Under the pieces are notes generated by a model that saw nothing but the letters and a program-made list of their open reading frames with translations, was not told the DNA's origin and ran no database searches. A stretch of 59,860 nucleotides of DNA, from NCBI RefSeq assembly GCF_001186125.1, contig NW_014040545.1:174210-234069 (forward strand), read 5' to 3'. Below are positions 1-11,519 of this stretch, one piece after another; position 1 is the first letter of the stretch; every line of letters begins with the position of its first letter. Made by a program: the position numbers and the translations under genes. This DNA comes from Sphaeroforma arctica JP610. Its lineage: Eukaryota > Opisthokonta > Ichthyosporea > Ichthyophonida.

Positions 1-77
<77 letters not shown>
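1..77. repeat. (TA)n microsatellite
   Basis: An uninterrupted TA dinucleotide run fills the left edge of the window. It probably lies in an intron of the ANAPC5 gene, whose first visible exon starts at 237. Confidence 0.97.
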
Positions 78-80
<3 letters not shown>

Positions 81-236
81 ATACAACTATAGGCTCATAG
101 GCATATGTATATAGGTGTAACATATCCTCCTTAGTTTGCGCCTTCCATAACGTTATTACGTTTTGTTTGCATTTCGCTCGTCGGCACATACTTGCCACTC
201 ATACATCGCTATCCAACTACGGACTACGCCTCATAG

Positions 237-3200
237 ACTGCCAAAGGATCCGCCCAGCAAGCAGACGAACGTATGCTCTCCGCTCATCGATGGTTTATGC
301 AAGGCCAAAGACAACTGGCCACACTCTTCGCATCTCAACAACTTCTATTCGCCCCGTCCAGTGGGCATCCGGCCCAGTCTGTGGTAAGAATATTCGTGTA
401 GTAAATTTGTCGGACAATACATATCTATATATGTTTATTCGGGATGTCGAGATTGGAGTTCTAAATGTATGTGTGTGTTTTGCTGTCTGTGTAATTCAGC
501 CCTTTTCAATTGTAGTGTGAGAATTTATCAACCTGTATATATAACATTCGGGGTGTCAGTATTGGGATTTAAATGTACATATGAATATCGCCTTTGTTAA
601 AATGAAACCCTTTCCGGGTGCATTGGCTTCATAGTCTATGTTTGAAGTCGTGGCTTGGATTAGTGAAGGGACCAGAAGAAAAGGGCTCGGCATTCCGCAT
701 CTCACCAACTCCTACGCGTGCCGTTAAAAGAAAAAAGAAGAAGTGATAGTGAAATTCGGATATATGGCTTTCGTATATACTGGTGTGTGTGCTTGTGTGT
801 GAATTTATAAAACCACTATGTCCAAAAAAAAACACGATCTATCTACTCGCATGCAAAGTAGTACGAACGCGATTGAGATACCTGTTTTGCAGCAGCAGGC
901 ACATGCGTCGATACTGTAAACGCTTTTTTGGAAGGACTGATACACACAGATCAGCAGCATACCTTAGACAATATTTATATATTATTCGCTTACAAGTAAA
1001 GTTGTATACTCAGGCACTTAAATATACTTCACTCTACATCGTGATACACGCAAATTAGCGGAGAGACAACATTTATATATTATTATCTCGTATATGTACC
1101 CAGGAAGCCTTGTGTGTGATGGCGTATACACGCGCAGAGGATGCGGGCGACCTGGCAGCCGCACTGACATACACAGACGCGGCAGGCCACCGGTACCCTC
1201 GCCCGTCACCTGAGAGCGGACTCTGGAGGCAGTGTAGCCTTCATATCTTGTTTAACCGGTTCCTGTTGTGGAAAGCTTTTGAAAGCGCCGAGAGGGTGTT
1301 GTATTATATAGAGGTGAGCCTTTGCCGTGGTAGTGTGAATGTGTTTTTTCTGTGGCGTGTTTGGATATTCTCATCTGATCGGCGTGGTTATTGGATGTTC
1401 CCGTCTATATCATGTATACTTTTGGTCACTCTTGTAGGTTGTCGCTATGTTTGTCTGTGTTTCATACTTGTAGCGTAGATAGAATGTGGTGGTGGTCTTG
1501 TTCGAAATATATCGAGTTCTTCTTGTACTGTAATTTCCTGGGGACCTCTCTTTCTTGTATTGACAACCTTATCCGAGCACCTCGTGTCGTTTTTTATCAC
1601 ACAGAACATGTTTCCTGAGTGTGTGGGCGACATATCAAAGATTGTTTTCACCAAATATCGACAAACCTAGTACAATATCCTGACGTCTCGTCCCAAATGC
1701 TTGTTCTAGGGTCTCTTAGATACCAACGACTACTTGTACGCCGGTGGCCTTTCCCGCAACCACAAGGGACGACTTTTGGCGAAGTATAGGTGTAGATTAG
1801 CGCTGGCGAGGGGCGATGCTGTAGAGGCTTTGGCTGTGTATGAGCGCATGTGTCCGGATGTGTGCCTAGAAAACACGTCAGGCGACGGTACGGCAGTACA
1901 CGAGCATGTGACATATCTGAAGGTGTGTAGTGTGATATTTGGGTTGAGTTTAGTATGCTGGTTATAGGATGTGTCGATGCGATGTCGTACCTCAAAGCGG
2001 AAGAAATTGCAAGTGAAGGCAAGTTCTCAGACATAATTGGTTCTAACCGCTTTACTACAACATATACGTTTTACGTATATGGTGCTTGCTCCTGATCCGC
2101 TCGATCGTCTGTATTAATTTTAAATGTAGAACCAAGCGGAAGCATTGCACATGTGCGAGGACTATGCTCAGGGTCTGGTGGTGGCGCTGAAGGGTTTATC
2201 GCTGGCTCGTAAATACGAGAGCAAGGCCGACGAGGCTGACTTGGTTCTGTTATTGTGTAAGTACAAATGGCATTTCATTGTGTGTGTACAACGTTTTAGT
2301 TATATTTATAGTAGAGGTGACAAATATATGTGGTTGTCGATTCGTCGTTGTTAGTTGGTGATGTACATTGTTACGTTCAATTTTGCATCGATACACAACA
2401 TGGTGTATTATTGCGCGCCTTCCACTGGGTGGAGTTAAAAACTAACCTGCCGGGAACTCGCTCTTTGAGGTACCTTGTGCCTCGAATATGACTCAAATTT
2501 TACTCCACTTCACATACCACACGTGCACACATGCCACGTGCAGGTCGGATACAGCTTCAGGTGGGACTGACACACGCCGCGAATGATATACTCACGAGAG
2601 AAGTAACAAATGTGTTGACGTACGGGTCGGCTCATACTCGTGCATGTGTATGGATTGTGCTGGCTGATTGTATACTGGCGCTGCGCGGAGGCGCTGATAG
2701 CGATGTGAAGTCAGATATTCAGGTAAATTTATACGCTAGGTGAGCAGAGATATCTGCTAGGGTGGTTGTTTACCACTATTGCGGGGGCGTCAAACGAATG
2801 TGCGCATATGTTATATTTTCGTGTTGTTTATGCCTTGACTCTAGGTGAATCACCGTTCCATCCACGCTGACGCTCGCAGCTTCCCGGATTGTAGCAAAAC
2901 GGGAGATGGGGTGCAATTTGAATACCTTTGGAAAACGTTAAATTATTGCATGACGTTCATACGACTTTAGTGTGACGGGAATACGCACTACAGAGTATTT
3001 GAATATTACCGAACTGTATTTGAACTTGAACACGCACCAGCGAAACTGCATCCTCATCGGGGGACAAGCTATATTTGACGGCAATACAACGCACTGAACA
3101 CATTTTGCCTATTTTACATCGGGCCAAGCAGATTGGTTCTGATGGCGAATTGGACGATTTGGCGACCGATCAATCAGATGCGGAGGATGAAACAGACAGC

Positions 3201-5291
3201 AACACCCGTGAGTGTCCCAGGTATGCTGCACAGAGACACTGATATTTAAAAGTTGGCACATCGGTGTCTCATTTGTGCGTTATCGCCACGGAACATACAT
3301 CATAAATCTCTAGAACCCTATAATACATCCTCATTCGCAAAGGGGATTGTGTGGTGTGGCGGAGAAAGTTCAATCGACTTGTAGCGCAGATGATAGCAAG
3401 TAAAACGACAACTCAAATCATCCAATTACCTCTCATTAGTCCTGTGTTCGACCAAGATCAGCGGATGAGAGCCAGACTCAATAATTTTACTCATTTCCAG
3501 TCATATGACTTAGCCTATAGATGCTAGCCAGTGGTGCGTAAGGGTGGTTGTGGGTTTCAGCTTTGAGTCAAAATCTGTCTCCCTTGGAAGGCTGTGTGCC
3601 CAAATTCTTCAACTCTGGACTCAGAAAATTCAGCTGAACGGTCGTTATGAATGATGGGTCTTATTGGATGTGTGTGTGTGTTTGTGTGTGGCTGGTGCTT
3701 TGGAGTGAACGCTAGATTTTTGGTATTGACAATAGTCATATGCAACAGCTTCCGGTATATCAGAATTTATTTTTTGCGCTACTTTTGCTGCGTAGGCGAC
3801 GCTGTGACATACAAGTACGATACGATACTTTTACTACTCAAATTTGAAGGGCATTTGGCATACACAATGACACCCAGGTAACCCTATCAAATTCGTACCA
3901 TATTAGTTCTACTGACAGCTATTCGCTTTCGAAATATCTATATCGCTCTAACCTTTACTATCTCCGCTGGTCATCGTCAGGTCTGTGCATCTACTGGACT
4001 GCATATCAGGCTTACATGACTCAGTAGGAATCTTACAACAGGTAGGTTAATAAGCTTACTTGGGAGCCAATGGATCGCATGCCATTACCCCGCCCCTCTA
4101 CTCGATGACATATATAGTTTATAGGAGACTTGGCTTTATGTCTTTTTTAATTACAGATAATAATTGACGTGTGTTAAAGGTGCAGGACTGCTGGTGTGAT
4201 TTGTATTGTCAAAAAATTGAGCAATTGTGTTGTCTCTTGCACATTTTTTTTTTGTGTTTCATTCCACTATTACAAGTATAAGCTGCAAAGGTCGCCACTT
4301 CCATGCAGGGGACATAAGCAGTCATAGTATTCTAATTTTCGGTGGGCTCTCATATCGCTTCCGTCCTGTCCACAAACATAACAACCCACCATAGTGCGAA
4401 TGGACTGTTCTCGTGCTTTAGCGTAATTTTGTGTCTTTAGAGTTGGATGCGTTGAAGGAGCTGCGAGAAGCAGGACCATCTTTGACTCGCACGTGAATCT
4501 GCCACAACCACGTACGCATCCCCTTGTGCACAGTGTATGTAAGTAACCCAATACAAGTCTACCTACCCTAAGGATACATAGATGGTTCCACTGCAAGTGT
4601 AATGCACGGTAGCTGCTTGATAGCCAACAGCGCACAATCAGGCCACACAAATATATGACAACCAGCTAATTGCGCGTATCAACTGCTGTGACTACCAATG
4701 CCATGTATTCCCGGTCTATCATGATGGCACGATTCTAAATATGTCAAATCTCGCCATGCATTCAGATGGGTGATCGATCTAATGAGACGGAGGCTTGGGC
4801 GCGGATTGCCATACTCTGCAATGCCCTCAACAAGACTGACAAGAGAGACCAGGCGAGCGAACAGTATCGAAGATTGACTGATCTTAGCGACCAAGCAGCT
4901 TGTCAGCAGCGAGTGAATCAAACTGCTTGTGAGCTGACCACACGGGTGTGTGAGTATAGTTGTTTGGTTGTAACGCATGTGGCTATATTTATTGGCAGTT
5001 TAGTTGTTGATGGGCTTATGTCGTTGTGCAACGGTGCTGGCAATATATTCGCCCAAGGCCACCGGCACTCGCCAGTGTATGATTTATGAGTCTGAACAAG
5101 TGTGAGGGAGTTCCTATGCGAAACATGGCATTGTGCAATTATACCACCTCCGTTATAGTAAAGCTGAAGGTGATTGCTGTTCAATTATTTACCGAATCGC
5201 TGTGTTTTCTTGCTTATGGTGCCTTTTGTATCTTGTTGTTCCTCTCGCTTAGATACTGAAATGTGGCGCGGGGGAGTCAACGACCCTCTGA
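237..5291 (+). CDS. ANAPC5: Anaphase-promoting complex subunit 5 (APC5), 3' part
   Basis: APC5 is a TPR-rich scaffold subunit of the APC/C ubiquitin ligase, acting in nucleus and cytosol to drive mitotic exit. I recognise it by collinear resemblance to the C-terminal half of the animal protein, recalled from memory. The segment AEALHMCEDYAQGLVVALKG and the terminal TPR around WARIAILCNALNKTDKRDQA match well. Exons read as 237-383, 1104-1313, 1710-1922, 2130-2256, 2544-2722, 3041-3207, 3796-3877, 3981-4041, 4766-4945 and a likely last exon 5253-5291 ending in TGA. All have GT-AG borders and agreeing phases except the 2722 to 3041 step. That step needs a further exon (2845-2936 would fit, with a weak donor) or another border. 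The 5' exons lie left of the window. An acidic loop (about 3130-3205) is inserted before the last repeat. The last exon is inferred from its pyrimidine tract and phase only. Confidence 0.85.
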
Positions 5292-7064
5292 ACAGCTAAT
5301 AACTAAAATCGGAATGCGCCAGCGAATCACCCGCCGCGCAAGGACGCAGTTGTGTTGTAATTGAACTGTAGGGTGCAGGTGGTTAATCCAGGATCAGACC
5401 TTGGTCGTGTGATGATGTGATGAGTTAGTTAATCGGACATGTAGCTCAACATGGCTACGTGCTGGATATGAGAGAACATTTTGTGGCTGAAGAATGGTGT
5501 ACATAGTAGCTGTGGGCTATCTCATAAGAAAATCGCATGGGTTTAATGGCAGATCTGGATGTGATAAACGTATCTGCGCCATATTTGGATAGCTGCAAGT
5601 GCCTAAAGGCTCACACTATCCAACTTCTCTGCCGTCTTCATTCATACAACTGACACGACCATGTAGCATTATAAACCGTGAAAATCAGACCTAAACAAAA
5701 GAAGGTGCGTGAGCAATCGGTATTAAAGCCTTCTTTTACTGCTCAGATAAACTGTTTTTTGAAGGAATGAATCAAGTAAACAAGATTTGCAGACGTAGCA
5801 AGTTTGTAAAGTCCACAGACCACCGAATACAGTCGTTGGGCCAGTAAGGTGTTGAATTTTAGAAATGTAAAGGATTTTATAAGGTCAATTTAAGCATACA
5901 GTGGCTGGCAAATCGTGGAAGTATCTAAAGTACCATGAGCAAACGTATGTGGTTGGCGATGATGCTTGATCGTGGATTGAGTATTGTGGATTTGGTGGGC
6001 TAACTAGCCGTTCAACTTAGAACGCTTGGAAGTAACAAAAGTTGTAGTGCTAAACAAAAATATACATGCAGACTGTGTACACTACGGAAAATTAAAATGA
6101 TACAGGAAACCATGATGTTGTCAAGTAGCAGACATATGTGAAAGAACAGAATGTGGTGTTTAGTAACAAAGTAAGCAAATGAAATAAGTTACCGTATTTT
6201 GTAAATTCGAATCTCCGTGTTTCATCTGGTGAGAGGATGCTGTAGAATTGGATAGATGGGATGAGAGACGTTCGAAACTCAGAGAGTTTTAATATTGCAC
6301 AATTCACGGTTTACAACTAATAAAAAAAACAGCCGAAATCAAAGCATGCTAACATGCGCATGCAAATGTCGCGTATGTACCCGCATGCTGCAGTGTTATA
6401 CACATTCCCAAATTGTACGAACGAAGTCATTAGTGAAGTACACCCTGCCGTGTATGTTGTGCTGCGTATCTCGCACACTGCAGAGCTTCTTCAAACTAAA
6501 AACCAAATAGGACAGAGCAATTGAGGTTCACCTATATCTGTCCCCACACATGTAAATAAGCTGCGTGACTGACTATTCACTTGTACTGTCAAGCTGTTCG
6601 CGACAGCGTACATTCGCGTCAACTGATCACTACCATAGCATGTATTGTTAACTTTTCTTCACTTTGATATATATATTCCCACACCATAACGCTCAGGGAT
6701 AAACTGTTATACGGGTTTTTACTCAGCCCGGCCGGGTCAAACCTCTACTTCTTGTTTTCAAACATACATACTTAAATTCAAAGCAGCAACCGAAAACCTC
6801 GCCTCAATCTTGTATGAAACGTTTTTAATTGCAACAAATTGATTGCTGATAAGCATTGAATCTAAAACAGTGGTTGTTCAGAACGGATTATGAATGTGTA
6901 GGAATGGGAATGGACAAACGCTCTTCACTAATTGCTGAGATTGAGGCTTGGGCTCTACCAACAAGCATCCAAAAAAACAGGAGAGATCCTGGTCCATAGC
7001 GCATCACCAGCGGCGGCAAACAACCCGACCACTAATTGTGTCGAAGAATGCACGAACCTTCATG
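5292..7064. other. Intergenic region between convergent genes
   Basis: This 1.8-kb stretch separates the 3' ends of ANAPC5 (+) and the PPR-SMR gene (-). I see no coding potential, RNA gene or clear repeat in it. Confidence 0.6.
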
Positions 7065-8524
7065 TTAGAAGCGTATATGGGTCTTGAAGTGTATATGGGT
7101 CCTAATACTAGGTAACGGTGTTGCACTGCTTGGCACGTGATTCTGGTTATCACCACCGGTTGCCTGTGATGCTAGGCAACCTTCGAGTTGATACGAACTT
7201 AAGCCCAGACGCCCCTTATTACCAAGTCTGTAAGACTTAATTGGCGGCCACAAATGTGAAAGTTCTGTCTGCACGGCTTCCAGTAGAACCGGCGATCCGA
7301 CACTGTGGTTGCCCTTGCCAATAATCAGAGATCTAGATGATTGGGCCATATCGCTGTCTTGCTCCAGAAGTACACGAAGCAACCTTCGGACAACAGCTTG
7401 TGCGAGTAATCGAGAATGGTTGTCCAGATTCAACACGCCATCTCTTACCAATTCATCCCAGTACTGCTTATATAAGACCAGGTCTGAAACCATCTCCTCG
7501 TAAAAGCAATCGATTATTTTCGTAACCTCAATAGTGTCTGTATCCAACGCCCCTGTAACAATTTTGTAGCTCGCAGCGGTTCTTCGAACCTCGTTTTCGC
7601 CCATTTTGTCGAAAAGCGTGGTAACCATTTGCGCCTGATTTCCGTCCGCGTATGCAGTCATCACAGCATTGTACGCTGCCGTATCACGATCGACGGAGTG
7701 TCTCTCCATGTCTTCAAACAATTGCACCGCATCTTTCCACCGACCCGCCTTACCGAATCCATTTATCAAAGTATGTATGTTCGAGCGTGGGGCATAAAGC
7801 CAATTCCTGACATGCCATCTAGAAATCTGACAGCCTTATCATACTTCTTTTTTTTTCACGAGCGCTTGAACCGCGATATTATATGCTACCAGGTCCAATG
7901 GGACGCCACGCATTGCCATCTCCTCAAAAAGCAAACAGCTTTGCAGATGATTAGTTTTCGATTTAAGAGCAAATATGTTTTTCGACGGAGAAGTTTCGCC
8001 CCCATCTTCATCAGATGATGGGTTGTTCGCGAAAACTCGTGTGGTTCACTATCATAATGGTATATAGGCAAATCATCTTCGGAAAAAAACGTGCCATAAT
8101 TTGGCATTGCATACCCCTCACCCGCGACCACTTTGCGCACGAAAGCATCATCCAACGCGCGTATGAAAGCGTCTTTCCACGCGCGCTTCTTGTTATGTTT
8201 GCTTTTAGCCACAAGTCCCTTCACTTTCGTACGTCCTACTAGCTTGATCAAGCGCGAGCGTATACCCCCACGCATCCTTTTTGGTTTGGCCTTTTGGTGC
8301 GATTTGTCTTGCGTCTTCGTGTTACATTGCAATTGGGGGGTTTTTTGTTGTTGGTTTTTGCTGTTGTTGCTGGGGTTTTCCGTGTCTGGGTGCATTGAAC
8401 TTCCAAGCTGGGCTTTCGAATTGTGACTAGATTGGCCATTGGATCCGGTTGGGGTTTGGTCGATCTTGCTGTTAACTTTCGATATTTGCACTTTCTTCCC
8501 CTTCGTGCCGTGCTTGGAACGCAT
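7065..8524 (-). CDS. PPR-SMR protein (pentatricopeptide repeats plus C-terminal Smr domain), reading frame displaced
   Basis: PPR proteins bind single-stranded RNA in mitochondria or plastids. A C-terminal Smr domain often adds nuclease or nucleic-acid binding activity. The start at 8524 (ATGCGTTCC...) opens a basic, Q/N/S-rich N-terminus of about 110 residues. PPR units follow: LFEEMAMRGVPLDLVAYNIA, then INGFGKAGRWKDAVQLFEDM and AAYNAVMTAYADGNQAQMVT. The Smr domain lies near 7200-7420, with LNLDNHS, IIGKGNHS (for the usual TGxG) and GNKGRLG. The stop is at 7065. The gene is not open in one frame. The frame used before about 8040 differs from the one after it. Between a nine-T run at 7848-7856 (A on the coding strand) and a TATGTATG repeat near 7770-7778 the PPR sequence continues in a second frame, then returns to the first. 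These are either assembly indels in simple sequence or real lesions in a decaying gene. No intron borders explain them. The identity as PPR-SMR is firm; the exact protein is not. Confidence 0.8.
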
Positions 8525-9070
8525 CACAGCTTGTTCGGTTTTTCTCGTATCTTCCTCCTGCGTTTGCTTCGTTGTGACGTGTTTCCCCTTCGTTGACGTC
8601 TTGCTTAACCGTAGTCGAGCGCAACCGATCCTTGTGCTGTGCCACCATATTACAAACGGATGAGCTGTTGGGTACCACAGAATTTGGCTTTATCTGCACT
8701 CAATTCATACAGAACGTAACGAGGTAAGCAATACAACAATCCGACTTGATGTCAGATAATCACGTGTGTGGAATTGCAAACTGTGGCACATGAAACTACA
8801 AAGTTTCGTTGCCAGTAGTATTCCGATTTTGGACTATTTTCGTGAGATCTGTGTCATCGTAATATGCAGACATATTTCAAATTCCTTTTAAAAGGGGATT
8901 GCGACATTTGTATCAGAGGTCATTATAAAGTGATAAGCACTGCGAACTTGATACTAGCGGAATCTAAAAGTATACTCATGGCGATCGTCACTGATACAGT
9001 AGCACCATAGAGGGCCTGTACGCAAACCATAAAAGCAATCTTGATACAAATGAACACTCTCGCAATACAT

Positions 9071-9101
9071 CCATATATATATATATATATATATGGATAT
9101 A

Positions 9102-9150
<49 letters not shown>

Positions 9151-9355
9151 TATAGTCGAGAATTGCGAAGAATTGTATATACTATCGATATATATTCATA
9201 AAAATGTAAGCTTATAGATATCAACAAAAATCTATGCAAATCCCATATTTATAACCTAATTGTATATATAGAGACACACGCATGTATCTGTATATATATA
9301 TAAATACATATATTTACTACAAATTTACTGTATAAATATATATAAATATATATGT

Positions 9356-9395
<40 letters not shown>

Positions 9396-9424
9396 CATAC
9401 ATATATATATATATACATATACAA

Positions 9425-9472
<48 letters not shown>

Positions 9473-9985
9473 GTGTATGTATACATATATATATATACAT
9501 ACATACATACATACATACTTACATATATATATATACATACACACATACGTACATACATACATACATACATATATACATACTATATATATATATATATATA
9601 TATACGTAAATACATACATACACATACACACACACAGATACATACATAGATACATACATTACATACATATATATATATATATACCTACCTACATATATAC
9701 ATACGTACATACATGCATGCATGCACACATGCATACATATATACATACATACACATATACATACATATAGACACATATGTACATACTACACATACACACA
9801 CACATATATATATATATATGTATGTATGTATGTATGCATGCACGTGTATGTATGTATGTATGTATGTATGCATGCACGTGTATGTATGTATGTATGTATG
9901 TATGTATGCATGCATGTACGTATGTATGTATGTACATACGTACATCCATACATACATCCATACATATTATATATATATACTAGTT
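9071..9985. repeat. Large compound microsatellite, (TA)n and (CATA)n/(TATG)n
   Basis: Pure TA runs occupy about 9071-9155. From 9255 to 9985 TA runs alternate with CATA and, on the right, with TATG tetranucleotide tracts punctuated by CATGCATGCACG blocks. Long open frames across it on both strands encode only Y/I/H/T or M/Y/V/C repeats and are artefacts of the repeat. CATA on the left facing TATG on the right makes the tract partly self-complementary. Confidence 0.95.
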
Positions 9986-10438
9986 TCTACACACTTGTCC
10001 CAGCATATCAAGTTGATAATTTTGTTTTTTAGAAGCAATGATTTTATTAGCCCTTGTTTGACTTAATTTGCAATGTATCATAGCAGGACCACTCGCTAAA
10101 TCTCAATCCATACTGACCACTAAACGCCGAGTTCTATATTTACACCGCCAACGCTAATTAGTCGCTTCAATGAAATTACACCATTCAGCAAAACATCTGA
10201 GCAACACTTCGATCATGCAGTTGCACTGCGCCATTAATTCACACAGACCTAGCAACGAGAGACGCGCTGTCTATATAATCTATACAAGTTTATCATCAAG
10301 ATGGACGAGTTTGAACTTGGTGGTCGCAATAATAACTATATACATATGGGCATATTCATTTACCTGTGTTTAGTTGAGCACACTCGGAATAAGTTACTAG
10401 ATGCATTATACACAGCAATCTATCAAAACTAAAAATGC

Positions 10439-10550
10439 TATCCGAACATAACTTTGGCGTTTTCTCTTCGTCAACTAATACAAACAATATAACTAATCCG
10501 AACATAACTTTGGCGTGTTCACTTCTAATACAAACAATATAACTAACAAT
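10439..10550. repeat. Imperfect tandem duplication, about 60 bp, two copies
   Basis: The phrase AATCCGAACATAACTTTGGC (exact in the second copy), followed by ACTAATACAAACAATATAACTAA, occurs twice in a row with a few differences. It lies about 500 bp upstream of the eIF2 gamma start codon. Confidence 0.8.
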
Positions 10551-11038
10551 CTATAATCTGCAATACAGCGGTCAAGCGACAAAGTTAAACACCACACTCG
10601 CCATCAGGTCGACAATACACACCCGAATTTTGCGATAGCTTACATTGTGGTTTATATATATATACATTTACAGAGATGTGCCTTTATCACTATGTGACGT
10701 GTACTAAAAAAAAAAAATTGCAAATGTACCTTATCGTGCGATCACATTTTTTTGAATTTTTTCGAGTACCTACCCTGCATGTGCCGTTCTAATTTTAGAA
10801 CTGTGCATGGCTCAATCAAAATTTCCCGCAAGAAAAAAGTGTGACTCAAACGATGTACAGTGTATGGAGAGTGGAGACTATGGGCTCTAAAGTCTATGGT
10901 TAAATCACCGTTTCAATCCATCCCAAAACGATCGACTATTTACACATACACTCAAATTGCGTGTATCAAAACAGTATACACGCACGTCCAGATTAGCCTA
11001 GAGTAGTCGCAAATCGGCATACATCTACATACACCAAT

Positions 11039-11484
11039 ATGAGTGTCAACATGGCTGATGCGTTCGCGCAACCCCAACTTAAGAAGCAAAATCTGGAGGG
11101 CTTAGTAATTGAGGACTTAACACCACTCACACCTGAGGTCATCTCGCGTCAGGCAACGATAAACATAGGCACAATCGGACATGTAGCACACGGAAAATCC
11201 ACACTCGTGAAGGCTATCTCTGGTGTCCAGACAGTTCGATTCAAAAATGAATTGGAGCGAAATATCACCATTAAATTGGGATACGCGAATGCTAAAATCT
11301 ACAAGTGTGACAATTTACAATGCCCACGACCGGACTGCTACACATCCGCAAGCAGTAACCAAGCCGATAGTTTCGATTGTAATCGTCCTGGATGCAGTGG
11401 TATGTCTCGTATTTATTTAGAGTATTATTGTATCATTACGCCATGTACACTTTTTTCCTAATCTATATATCTGTAAATATATGC

Positions 11485-11519
<35 letters not shown>

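Larger units (their letters stand above)
8525..11038. other. Divergent intergenic region with promoters and microsatellite
   Basis: These 2.5 kb separate the 5' ends of the PPR-SMR gene (-) and eIF2 gamma (+), so promoters for both must lie here. An open frame continues upstream of the PPR-SMR start to about 8690 without an ATG, so an earlier start or a 5' exon is possible. The middle is simple sequence (9071-9985). A duplicated stretch sits at 10439-10550. No promoter element could be called with confidence. Confidence 0.6.

Noticed and set aside
9249-9983. Many long open frames on both strands encoding Y/I/H/T or M/Y/V/C repeats
   Set aside because: They are translations of microsatellite DNA, present in almost every frame, with no start context or conservation.
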